Positions 52,506-61,623 of a stretch of DNA of 64,000 bases are shown here, piece by piece; position 1 is the stretch's first letter, and each line of letters starts with the position of its first letter. Source of the stretch: DDH964 sp963806685. Lineage in GTDB: Bacteria > Desulfobacterota > Desulfuromonadia > Desulfuromonadales > DDH964. The DNA lies in the NCBI GenBank assembly GCA_963806685.1, contig CAWDZB010000010.1, positions 1 to 64,000 of the forward strand, written 5' to 3'. The translations under genes and the position numbers were made by a program. Below the pieces are notes generated by a model. The model was given only the letters and a program-made list of their open reading frames with translations. It ran no database searches and was not told the DNA's origin.

Positions 52506-52866
52506 CGATCTGACCTCCTTTGCAAGGGATGAGACTTACACCAACAATGCGCTATTTTGGTACCTCGAAAATGGCACTGAATGATGATATCCCGGACACC
52601 AAAACCGAACAATATAACAGTGTTAATGTCGCTTCGAGGTTCCCTGTCAAGGGCCGCCTCGAAAAATAGGGTTTACGCTATTCCGGCTAGCGAAGCCAGC
52701 TGCTGTATACACTTCAAGGATTCGATTTTCGGCAGATTATTTGACCCAGTTTAACCGCTGTTCGGCGCCTGGCAAGTCCAACCTCCCATCTGCCGGGTTC
52801 CTATACAGGATTGGGTTAGCTGCTATACTGGATTTGTGAAAAACACTAAGGGAAAGGGGGTCTGTC
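52506..52866. other. Divergent intergenic region, hydrogenase operon / CxxC protein
   Basis: No gene is seen here. It must hold the hydrogenase promoter (minus strand) and that of the CxxC protein (plus strand). TAACAGTGTTA (52615-52625) is a perfect palindrome next to a TATATT on the minus strand and could be an operator. TATACT at 52824-52829 is a plausible plus-strand -10. No sigma-54 or FNR consensus was found. Confidence 0.4.
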
Positions 52867-53385
52867 ATGACACGTGATGTGCGTAAGTTTGGCATCAGTG
52901 ACAAACGGGGCCGGATCAAAACCAGCGCCGACCCCTACCTCCCCGGCGAGGGGCACAAGGAGCCGGCGATATGCCGCTCCTGTCAAGCCCTCTACCGCAA
53001 CAAGCGCTGGTATCTCGACCCGCTGGCGGTCACCCGCCTGCAGGCGGAAGGGGAGCTGCAAGCGGTAACCTGCCCGGCCTGCCAGAAGATCGCCGAGCAC
53101 TATCCCGAAGGAGTGGTGACCCTGCGCGGCGACTACCTCTGGGACCACGAGGAGGAAATCCGCCACATCCTGCGCAACGAAGAGAACAAGGCGATGGCCA
53201 AGAACCCCTTGCAACGCATCATGCGCATGGAACGGGAGGGCGGCAATCTCGTCATCGAGACCACCGAAGAGAAGCTCGCCGAGCACCTCGGCCGGGCCCT
53301 GCACAAGGCCCACCAAGGTGAGTTGCGGGTTTCCTGGACCGACGACCACGCCATCTGCCGCGTGACCTGGGAGCGAACCGGGTAG
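52867..53385 (+). CDS. BCAM0308-like CxxC protein
   Basis: 172 residues. Two Cys pairs, CRSC (about 36-39) and CPAC (about 69-72), frame a YRNKRWYLDP segment and suggest one zinc site. A helical region follows, with a DHEEEIRHILRNEENKAM stretch and a C-terminal beta domain resembling an NMD3-like or RNA-binding fold (LVIETTEEKLAEHLGRAL). I place it in the BCAM0308 family from its general look. It precedes archease and rtcB in the same direction, which hints at RNA metabolism. Confidence 0.75.
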   Translation: MTRDVRKFGISDKRGRIKTSADPYLPGEGHKEPAICRSCQALYRNKRWYLDPLAVTRLQAEGELQAVTCPACQKIAEHYPEGVVTLRGDYLWDHEEEIRHILRNEENKAMAKNPLQRIMRMEREGGNLVIETTEEKLAEHLGRALHKAHQGELRVSWTDDHAICRVTWERTG

Positions 53386-53401
53386 GCATGCCGTGGGAGT
53401 C

Positions 53402-53881
53402 ATGACCTTCAACCGGGGACGGCTAACGCGTTCGCCGGTTGTCTTTTTTCCGGACCGGAAAGACGTGGGGACGTACCGGTTGCTCGAACATACTGCCGAC
53501 ATGGGAATCGAGGCGACGGGAGCGGATCCGGCCGATCTCTTCACCGCCGCCGCCGAGGGACTGCGGGCGATTCTCAGCGACGCGCCGATCCGCCCCTGCA
53601 CTTCCTGGCAGCAGGTGGAGGTCAGCGGGCAGGACCGCAAGGAGCTGCTGATCACCTGGCTCAACACTATCCTCTACCGACTTGAGGTCGACGGCCTTTT
53701 TCCGGAGCGGTTCCGGGTCGAGAGCATTTCCGCCACCCGTCTGACCGCACGAATTTGCGGGGTGCTGTTGGACAACAGCATGCCCCCTCCCGACCGGGAG
53801 GTAAAGGCGGCGACCTGGCACCAACTCGAGATCGTTCGGGAGAAGACGGGGTGGCGGGCGCGCCTCTATCTGGACCTTTGA
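53402..53881 (+). CDS. Archease (RtcB ligase cofactor)
   Basis: Up to 159 residues. The archease signature is YRLLEHTADMGIEATG, with later acidic metal ligands and a final LYLDL. Archease speeds guanylation and turnover of the RtcB RNA ligase. The start is uncertain: ATG 53402 gives ~20 N-terminal residues unlike the family, and GTG 53465, directly before the conserved part, may be the true start. It lies 20 nt before rtcB, the usual partner. Confidence 0.9.
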   Translation: MTFNRGRLTRSPVVFFPDRKDVGTYRLLEHTADMGIEATGADPADLFTAAAEGLRAILSDAPIRPCTSWQQVEVSGQDRKELLITWLNTILYRLEVDGLFPERFRVESISATRLTARICGVLLDNSMPPPDREVKAATWHQLEIVREKTGWRARLYLDL

Positions 53882-53901
53882 AAGGCCGTGGAAGAGCAGC
53901 G

Positions 53902-55344
<1,443 letters not shown>

Positions 55345-55347
55345 GCA

Positions 55348-55425
55348 CCAGGAATCAGGTTTCAGGGATCAGGATAGGATTGAAAGGCCTTGTCTGAAAC
55401 CAGATTCCTGAAACCGCGAAAAGGA
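55348..55425. repeat. Heptamer-type repeats between rtcB and the NDUFA9-like gene
   Basis: Units caggaat, caggttt, cagggat and caggata (55350-55377) are followed, after a ~17 nt spacer, by the reverse-complement type ctgaaac, cagattc and ctgaaac (up to about 55418). The two halves can pair as a hairpin. This is the same family as the units at about 27592-27620. Confidence 0.75.
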
Positions 55426-55432
55426 GGGTGAT

Positions 55433-56329
55433 ATGCGAGTTTTCGTTACCGGCGGCACCGGGTTCGTTGGCAGTGAGGTGGTCAGGCAGCTGCTCGCCGC
55501 CGGCCACACCGTCCGCTGCCTGGTCCGTGAAGGCTCGGGACACAAACTGGAAATCCGCGAAGGGATCGAGATCCACCACGGTGACGTTCTCGACCTCTCG
55601 TCGCTGGAAAAGGGGGTCGCAGGCTGCCAGGCGGTGATCCACCTGGTCGGCATCATCCGCGAATTCCCCGGCCGGGACATCACCTTCGAACGGTTGCACC
55701 ACACGGCGACCGTCAACATGGTGGCGGCAGCCACCGCCTGCGGCGTCAAGCGCTACCTGCAGATGAGTGCCAACGGCACCCGCAAGGATGCCACCTCACC
55801 TTATCACCGCAGCAAGTGGGCGGCGGAACAGGCGGTCCGTGCCTCGACCCTCGACTGGACGATCTTTCGGCCGGCCCTGATCTTCGGCCGCGACGGCGAG
55901 TTCGTCACCCTGCTGGCCGGCCTGGTCGGCAAGCTGCCGGTGGTGCCGGTGATCGGCAACGGCCGGTACCGCATGTCGCCGGTAGCGGTCGAGGACGTGG
56001 CGGCCAGCTTCGTCGCCGCCTTGGAGCGGCCGGAAACCATGGGCGAGGTCTTCCACTGCTGCGGCCCCGAGGACTACAGCTACGACGAGGTCCTCGACCT
56101 GGTGGGTGAGGCTCTGGGGAAAAAAAAGGTCCCCAAGCTGCACCAGCCGTTGCTGATGATGAAACCGGTCATCGCCCTCTTCGAAGGCATTCCGCGCTTC
56201 CCCATCACCACCAGCCAACTGGCCATGCTCCTCGAAGGGAACGTCTGCGATCCCTCCCCCTGGGCCGCGGCCTTCGACCTGAAACCACTCTCCTTTGCCG
56301 AGGGGATCCGCAGGATCCTGCGGCGCTGA
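55433..56329 (+). CDS. NDUFA9-like NAD(P)-dependent epimerase/dehydratase
   Basis: 298 residues, extended SDR fold. The NAD(P) motif is VFVTGGTGFVGSEVV. YHRSKWAAEQAV holds a YxxxK-like pair, and VIHLVGIIRE and FRPALIFG are typical of the complex I NDUFA9-like group. The bacterial role is unclear (possibly quinone or membrane related). An AAAAGGAGGG box precedes ATG 55433. Confidence 0.88.
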   Translation: MRVFVTGGTGFVGSEVVRQLLAAGHTVRCLVREGSGHKLEIREGIEIHHGDVLDLSSLEKGVAGCQAVIHLVGIIREFPGRDITFERLHHTATVNMVAAATACGVKRYLQMSANGTRKDATSPYHRSKWAAEQAVRASTLDWTIFRPALIFGRDGEFVTLLAGLVGKLPVVPVIGNGRYRMSPVAVEDVAASFVAALERPETMGEVFHCCGPEDYSYDEVLDLVGEALGKKKVPKLHQPLLMMKPVIALFEGIPRFPITTSQLAMLLEGNVCDPSPWAAAFDLKPLSFAEGIRRILRR

Positions 56330-56405
56330 GCAGCGAACCGGTTGACAAGCCCCGGCAGCAGCGGCATCATGAAACCCCGCCGGTCCGGCTGCCGGGAGTC
56401 CTGCC

Positions 56406-57881
56406 ATGCGCCTCACCCTCAAAATCGCCATCGTTATCTTGCTCGGCATCGCCCTGCTGCTGTCGATTCACAGCTACCAGACGGTTCGCCGCGAAACGGA
56501 GGTCCTCAAGGCCAACCTGAGCCGCGAAGCGCGCTTGGTCGGTCAGGTGCTGCGGCCGCTGGTGCTCGAGGTCTGGCAGCGCAAGGGGGAGAGCGCGGTC
56601 CAGGCTTTCCTGCAGCAGGTTGGCAGTGTGGTCAGCGACCAGCAGCTGCGCTGGGTCTCACTCGAGAACCAGCCCGATGCCCGTGTCCGCCCGCGGGTGA
56701 AGGGGGACCGGCTGGCGGCCGCACGCCGTGGCGAACTGGTTACGGTCATTGCCGAAACCAGCGACGGCCGCGATTTTCTCTTCACCTACCTGCCGCTGCA
56801 GGGCCCCGGTGGCCGCCGCGGCGCCATTGAGATCGGTGAATCGCTGGCAGGCCTGCACGGTTACGTGCGCGAGAGCATGAACCGCTCGGCCCTGCTGCTG
56901 GCGGCGATGGTCGCCTGCAGCTTGTTGCTGATCGGGGTGGTCGGCAGTTTCTGGGTCACCCGCCCGGTACAGAAGCTGGCTGCCCAGGCCGAACGGATGG
57001 CCGCCGGAGACTTTTCGGCCATCGTCGAGGTCCGCGGCCACGATGAAATCGCCAGCCTGGCGGCCGCACTCGACCGCATGCGTGGCCAGCTCGCCCATGC
57101 CCGGGACTCGGACCGCGCCCGCCTCGAGGCCCTGGAGAAGCTCCGGCACACCGAACGCCTGGCCACTCTCGGTCGTCTTTCCGCAGGGATGGCGCATGAG
57201 CTCGGAACCCCCCTCAACGTCATCGCCGGCCGAGCCAAGCTGATCGCCGGCCAGGACCTGCCGCCGGAGGATGTCGCCCGCTCGGCACGGATCATCGGCG
57301 AACAGGCCGAGCGGATGACCGCCATCATGCGCCAGCTCCTCGACTTCGCCCGCCGCGGCAATCCCCGCACCAATCGGGTCGACATTGAGGCTCTGGCGGC
57401 CAAGGTGGTCGAAATGCTGCACCCGGTGGCCAGCAAGCAACAGGCTCAACTTACGCTGGTCCCGGCAGCCGAACCGCTGGCGGTCGCCGCCGACCCCAGC
57501 CAACTGCAGCAGGTGCTGACCAACCTGGTCATGAATGCGCTGCAGGCCCTGGCCCCGGACGGCCACGTCGAACTGCGTTTCGCGACCCGCACCTCGCTCC
57601 CAGCCGAGGCCGAAAATAAGGCCGATGGGCCCTGGGCGGTCATCGCCATCCAGGACAACGGCAGCGGGATCGCCCCCGAGGACCTGCCGCATCTCTTCGA
57701 CCCCTTTTTCACTACCAAGGAGGTTGGCCAGGGGACGGGTCTCGGTCTCTCCATCGCCTACGGCATCGTCGAGGAGCATGGCGGCTGGATCGGGGTCGAC
57801 AGCCAACCCGGGGAGGGCAGCTGCTTCAGCATCTATCTCCCTCTGGCCGTACCGGGAAAGGAGGAGCAGAGCCATGGCTGA
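56406..57881 (+). CDS. Membrane sensor histidine kinase (HAMP)
   Basis: 491 residues. TM1 is near 7-22. A ~135-residue periplasmic sensor is followed by TM2 near 160-182, HAMP, HisKA (GMAHELGTPLNVI with phospho-His) and HATPase_c (NLVMNALQAL, DNGSGIAPEDL, GTGLGLSIAYGI). The NtrC/ZraS-like kinase domain fits the sigma-54 activator encoded directly after it; the two genes overlap by 8 nt. Confidence 0.94.
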   Translation: MRLTLKIAIVILLGIALLLSIHSYQTVRRETEVLKANLSREARLVGQVLRPLVLEVWQRKGESAVQAFLQQVGSVVSDQQLRWVSLENQPDARVRPRVKGDRLAAARRGELVTVIAETSDGRDFLFTYLPLQGPGGRRGAIEIGESLAGLHGYVRESMNRSALLLAAMVACSLLLIGVVGSFWVTRPVQKLAAQAERMAAGDFSAIVEVRGHDEIASLAAALDRMRGQLAHARDSDRARLEALEKLRHTERLATLGRLSAGMAHELGTPLNVIAGRAKLIAGQDLPPEDVARSARIIGEQAERMTAIMRQLLDFARRGNPRTNRVDIEALAAKVVEMLHPVASKQQAQLTLVPAAEPLAVAADPSQLQQVLTNLVMNALQALAPDGHVELRFATRTSLPAEAENKADGPWAVIAIQDNGSGIAPEDLPHLFDPFFTTKEVGQGTGLGLSIAYGIVEEHGGWIGVDSQPGEGSCFSIYLPLAVPGKEEQSHG

Positions 57882-59247
57882 GACAACCCCCGGCCGGGTA
57901 CTGGTGGTCGATGACGACCGGGAAATGCGTAGCCTGCTCAAAGACGACCTGACCCGCCAGGGACACACCGTGCTGGCGGCCGCCGACGGCAGTCAGGCGT
58001 TGGCCCTGCTGCAGACCAGCGAGGTCGATGCGGTTCTCGCCGATCTGAACATGCCGAGGACAGGCGGTCTCGACCTCTGCGCGCGGCTGCAGAACCAATG
58101 CCCGGAACTGCCGGTGGTTATCCTGACCGCCTTCGGCAGCCTCGACACCGCCATCGCCGCCCTGCGCGCCGGTGCCTACGACTTCGTCACCAAACCGGTC
58201 GACCTCGATCTGCTGGCCCATACGGTACAGCGCGCGATTCGCCACCGCCAGCTCGAGCAGACCCTGCACCGGCTGCAGGACGAGGTCCGCCGCCAGCGCG
58301 GTCCCGGCGCCCTGCTCGGGGAGAGCGGAGCCATGGCCGAAATCCGCGACCTGGTGGCGCGCCTGGCAGGCCTCGACAGCTCGGTGCTGATCAGCGGGGA
58401 AAGTGGCACTGGCAAGGAACTGGTCGCCCGCGCCTTGCACGAGCAGAGCGACCGCCGCAGCGGCCCCTTCATCGCCGTCAACTGCGCGGCTTTGCCGGAA
58501 ACGCTCCTCGAAAGCGAACTCTTCGGCCACGAGCGGGGGGCCTTTACCGATGCCCGCAATGCCCGCCGCGGCCTCTTCCTCGAGGCTTCCGGCGGCACCT
58601 TGCTCCTCGACGAGGTCGGTGAACTGCCGTTGCCCCTGCAGCCGAAGCTGCTCCGCGTGCTGGAGGAGCGCAGGGTGCGGCCGGTCGGCGGCAACCGCGA
58701 AATCGACTGCGACGTACGCATCATCGCCGCCACCCACCGTAACCTCGAGGAGGCGATCGCCGCCGGGACCTTCCGCGAGGATCTCTTCTACCGCCTCAAC
58801 GTCCTGCCCCTTGACCTGCCGCCGCTGCGGGCCCGCGGCAACGACATCCTGCTGCTGGCCCAGGTCTTCGTCGACGAATTCGCCGAGCGTTTTCGCAAGG
58901 GGGTCAAGGGGCTTACCGAGCAGGCTGCCACCCGCCTGTTGGCCCATGCCTGGCCGGGGAATGTTCGCGAGCTGCGCAACGTCATCGAGCGGGCCGTCGC
59001 CCTCACCCGCCACGAGCGGTTGACCGTGGAGGATCTTCCCGAGCGCCTTCGCAAGCTTAGCCCGCCTTCCTCCCGGACCGGCGGCCCGGAGCCGCCCGGG
59101 GACCTGCCGTCCCTGGCGGAGATGGAGCGGCGCTACCTGCACCAGGTCCTGGAACGGGTGGGCGGCAACCGCACCCTGGCGGCCAGCATTCTCGGCATCG
59201 ATCGCAAGACCCTGTACCGGAAACTGCAGGAGGAGATCCCTTCCTGA
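57874..59247 (+). CDS. Sigma-54-dependent NtrC-family response regulator
   Basis: 457 residues. REC (about 9-120) has VVDDDREM, VLADLNMP and TKPVD. The AAA+ domain (about 150-380) has Walker A GESGTGKE, the sigma-54 loop GAFTDA (in place of GAFTGA), Walker B GTLLLDEVGEL and an R-finger region FREDLFYRLNVLPL. A Fis-type HTH ends the protein (NRTLAASILGIDRKTLYRKL). Its likely targets are the two sites and sigma-54 promoter just downstream. Confidence 0.95.
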   Translation: MAETTPGRVLVVDDDREMRSLLKDDLTRQGHTVLAAADGSQALALLQTSEVDAVLADLNMPRTGGLDLCARLQNQCPELPVVILTAFGSLDTAIAALRAGAYDFVTKPVDLDLLAHTVQRAIRHRQLEQTLHRLQDEVRRQRGPGALLGESGAMAEIRDLVARLAGLDSSVLISGESGTGKELVARALHEQSDRRSGPFIAVNCAALPETLLESELFGHERGAFTDARNARRGLFLEASGGTLLLDEVGELPLPLQPKLLRVLEERRVRPVGGNREIDCDVRIIAATHRNLEEAIAAGTFREDLFYRLNVLPLDLPPLRARGNDILLLAQVFVDEFAERFRKGVKGLTEQAATRLLAHAWPGNVRELRNVIERAVALTRHERLTVEDLPERLRKLSPPSSRTGGPEPPGDLPSLAEMERRYLHQVLERVGGNRTLAASILGIDRKTLYRKLQEEIPS

Positions 59248-59260
59248 TCCGCGCGAGGCT

Positions 59261-59275
59261 GGGGCAGAATGCCCC
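59261..59275. promoter_or_regulatory. Upstream activator site 1: GGGGC-N5-GCCCC
   Basis: Perfect inverted repeat with the same arms and spacing as site 2. The centres are 18 bp apart, and this one is about 93 nt before the expected start of the sigma-54 transcript. Confidence 0.7.
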
Positions 59276-59278
59276 GGC

Positions 59279-59293
59279 GGGGCGCTTTGCCCC
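59279..59293. promoter_or_regulatory. Upstream activator site 2: GGGGC-N5-GCCCC
   Basis: Second copy of the same inverted repeat. The centre is about 75 nt before the expected transcript start, a usual distance for binding of an NtrC-type oligomer. Confidence 0.7.
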
Positions 59294-59335
59294 AAAAGCA
59301 TCTCTGCAAGCCATTGAAATCACAAATATTAATTC

Positions 59336-59350
59336 TGGCACGCCGGTTGC
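59336..59350 (+). promoter_or_regulatory. Sigma-54 (-24/-12) promoter
   Basis: TGGCAC-N5-TTGC matches the sigma-54 consensus exactly. The transcript should start near 59361 and cover the REC protein gene (59386) and the DegP gene. Confidence 0.88.
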
Positions 59351-59385
59351 GATAATCATAAGGCGAATCCTTCAGGAGAACGCCG

Positions 59386-59826
59386 ATGACCGTCAACCCG
59401 GAAACTGCCGACCGACCGGCCAACGTCCTTATCGCCGAAGATGACCCGGCGTTGCGCGAACTGCTCGCTTTCTGCTTTTTTCGCGAGGGCTACGCAGTGA
59501 CCAGCTGCAGCGACGGCCTCTGCCTCCTTGAGCGGCTGCACGACAGCCTGGACGGCGAAGGGGAACCGATCGACCTGGTGGTGACCGACATCCGCATGCC
59601 GGGACTCACCGGCCTGGAAGTCCTGGAGAGCCTCTGCGACCGGCCGCAACGGCCGCCGGTGATCTGCATGACCGCCTTCGGCGATCCCCGGACCCACGCC
59701 GCGGCCCGTCGCCTGCGTGCGGCGGCAACCTTCGACAAACCCTTCGATATCGATACCCTGGTCGACCGGGCGCGGGTCCTCTGCCCGCCGCTGCGGCCCC
59801 CATTCCAACCAAGGAGCATACCATGA
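59386..59826 (+). CDS. Stand-alone receiver protein
   Basis: 146 residues: one receiver domain with VLIAEDDPALRELL, phospho-Asp in LVVTDIRMPG and Lys in FDKPFD. There is no output domain; a short Pro-rich tail follows. Its gene is first in the sigma-54 transcript and overlaps the protease gene by ATGA. It may compete with the NtrC-type regulator for phosphate from the kinase, giving feedback; this is inference. Confidence 0.9.
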   Translation: MTVNPETADRPANVLIAEDDPALRELLAFCFFREGYAVTSCSDGLCLLERLHDSLDGEGEPIDLVVTDIRMPGLTGLEVLESLCDRPQRPPVICMTAFGDPRTHAAARRLRAAATFDKPFDIDTLVDRARVLCPPLRPPFQPRSIP

Positions 59827-61274
59827 CGACACGACGAACCACTCGTTTGCACCTCTTTGTTGGTCTCATCCTGGCAATCCTGGTGGCGCTTCCCGGCCTC
59901 GCCACCGCCCAGGAACAGGGCCTGGAAAGCCTGCGGCAGACCGGCCAGGCATTCCGCGCCGTGGCCAAGCAGGTCTCGCCGGCGGTGGTCTTCATCCAGG
60001 TGGAAAAGACCGCCGACCAGCAGGAGATGCTCCCCTTCGGCTCCCCCTTCAACGGCCCCCTCGGCGACGACTTCTTCCACCGCTTCTTTGGCACCCCGCC
60101 CGATGGACACGGCACCGGCAAGATGCCGAAACGGCAGATCCAGGGACAGGGTTCGGGGTTCATCATCTCTCCCGACGGCCTGATCATGACCAATAACCAC
60201 GTCGTCGGCGACGCCGACAAGGTGACCGTACGCCTGCTCGATGGCCGGGAGTTCAAGGCCAAGGTGATCGGCACCGACCCGCCGACCGACGTCGCGGTGA
60301 TCAAGATCGAGGCCCATGACTTGCCGGTGCTGGAACTCGGCGACTCGGACAAACTCGAGGTCGGCGACTGGGTGCTGGCGGTCGGCAACCCCTTTGGCCT
60401 CTCCCACACCCTGACCGCTGGTATCGTCAGTGCCAAGGGGCGCAGCGGCATCGGCCTCAGCGACTATGAAAACTTCATCCAGACCGATGCCGCCATCAAC
60501 CCCGGCAACTCCGGCGGCCCGCTGGTCGATCTCGACGGCAAGGCGGTTGGGATCAATACCGCCATCTTCAGCCGCAGCGGCGGTTACATGGGCATCGGCT
60601 TCGCCATCCCGATCAATATGGCCAAAAAAATCCGCGATCAGCTGGTGGAAACCGGCACGGTCACCCGCGGCCAGCTGGGCGTTTACATCCAGGACCTGAA
60701 TGAGGATCTGGCCCAGTCCTTCGGCCTCAAGGACACCAAGGGCATCCTGGTCTCCAAGGTCATCGAGGATTCCCCCGCCGCCAAGGCCGGTCTCAAACAG
60801 GGAGACATCCTGCTCAAGGCCGACGGCCGGCCGGTCGGCAAGGTCAATGAGTTCCGCAATGGCATTGCCATGACCGCTCCCGGGACGGTGGTCCATCTGG
60901 GCATCCTGCGCAACGGCAAGCCGCTGGAGATCAAGGTCACCATCGGCAAACGCCAGGGCAAAGAGAGCAGCGGTAAGGCGGCCGTTGAAAAGACCGGCAG
61001 CTACGGTCTCTCGCTCCAGGCCCTCACCCCCGAGCTGGCCGCTCAGCTCGGCTACCAGAACGTTTCGGGGGTGCTGGTGGCCGCCGTCGAAGACGGCTCC
61101 CCGGCCGATGACGCTGACATCCAGCAAGGTGACCTGATCCTGGAAATCAACCGCCAGGCGGTGACCACCCCGGAAATGGCGAGCAAGGCACTGCGGGCCA
61201 GCGCCAACAAACCGGCTCTGCTGCTGGTTCGCCATGGCGATACGACCCGCTACGTCGCCCTGAAGCCTGAATAG
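59823..61274 (+). CDS. degP: DegP/HtrA-family periplasmic serine protease
   Basis: 483 residues. A signal peptide (about 1-29, ending ALPGLATAQ) is followed by the protease domain with triad motifs NNHVVGDAD (His), TDVAVIKI (Asp) and NPGNSGGPL (Ser). Two PDZ domains follow (about 285-370 and 400-480). It degrades or refolds damaged envelope proteins. Control by sigma-54 and a two-component system would make it an envelope-stress effector, in the manner of Cpx- or Zra-type systems. Confidence 0.96.
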   Translation: MTTRRTTRLHLFVGLILAILVALPGLATAQEQGLESLRQTGQAFRAVAKQVSPAVVFIQVEKTADQQEMLPFGSPFNGPLGDDFFHRFFGTPPDGHGTGKMPKRQIQGQGSGFIISPDGLIMTNNHVVGDADKVTVRLLDGREFKAKVIGTDPPTDVAVIKIEAHDLPVLELGDSDKLEVGDWVLAVGNPFGLSHTLTAGIVSAKGRSGIGLSDYENFIQTDAAINPGNSGGPLVDLDGKAVGINTAIFSRSGGYMGIGFAIPINMAKKIRDQLVETGTVTRGQLGVYIQDLNEDLAQSFGLKDTKGILVSKVIEDSPAAKAGLKQGDILLKADGRPVGKVNEFRNGIAMTAPGTVVHLGILRNGKPLEIKVTIGKRQGKESSGKAAVEKTGSYGLSLQALTPELAAQLGYQNVSGVLVAAVEDGSPADDADIQQGDLILEINRQAVTTPEMASKALRASANKPALLLVRHGDTTRYVALKPE

Positions 61275-61301
61275 CCCCCCCCGCCACACACGTGGCGCTT
61301 T

Positions 61302-61335
61302 GCCCCCGGCCAGCCTCCGGCCGGGGGCTTTTTTT
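61302..61335 (+). terminator. Intrinsic terminator after degP
   Basis: Stem gcccccggcc/ggccgggggc with a short loop (agcctcc) and a run of seven T. It is a strong terminator, 28 nt after the degP stop. Confidence 0.95.
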
Positions 61336-61623
61336 CACATGGAATCTCGCGGATTAGGTGTTGCAGTTCCCCGGCACCTCTGCTAGATTCTCTCCCGCCG
61401 GGCCGGCCCCACCCCCCCTCCGGGGCCGATGCGGGAGGAAATTGTGGACTCAATCCACAGGTTGCCCCGCCCCGGCCTTTTTTATTGGCCAGTCTCCAAG
61501 CCAAACGCAGCCGGCATCCCGCCCCTTTCCTCTGGACTATCTACCTCTTTCCCGAACCGGAGCCACACCTTCCCTTTTGGGCGGGGCTTGCCTATAATGG
61601 GTAGCCTTTTCCGTGGGAGTCCC
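61336..61623. other. Gap before the helicase gene
   Basis: No gene is recognised. TATAAT at 61593-61598 is a perfect -10 box some 26 nt before the helicase ATG, but no convincing -35 stands at the right distance. A transcript from there would have a very short leader. Confidence 0.35.

Noticed and set aside
49611..52532. A 973-codon open frame on the plus strand, antisense to the hydrogenase genes
   Set aside because: It mirrors the codon structure of hyaA, hyaB and hyaC and has no family motif. Long antisense frames are expected in GC-rich genes.
52506..52866. Sigma-54 or FNR-type promoter for the hydrogenase operon
   Set aside because: TGGCAC at 52573 is on the wrong strand and has no TTGC at the right distance; no TTGAT-N4-ATCAA site is present.
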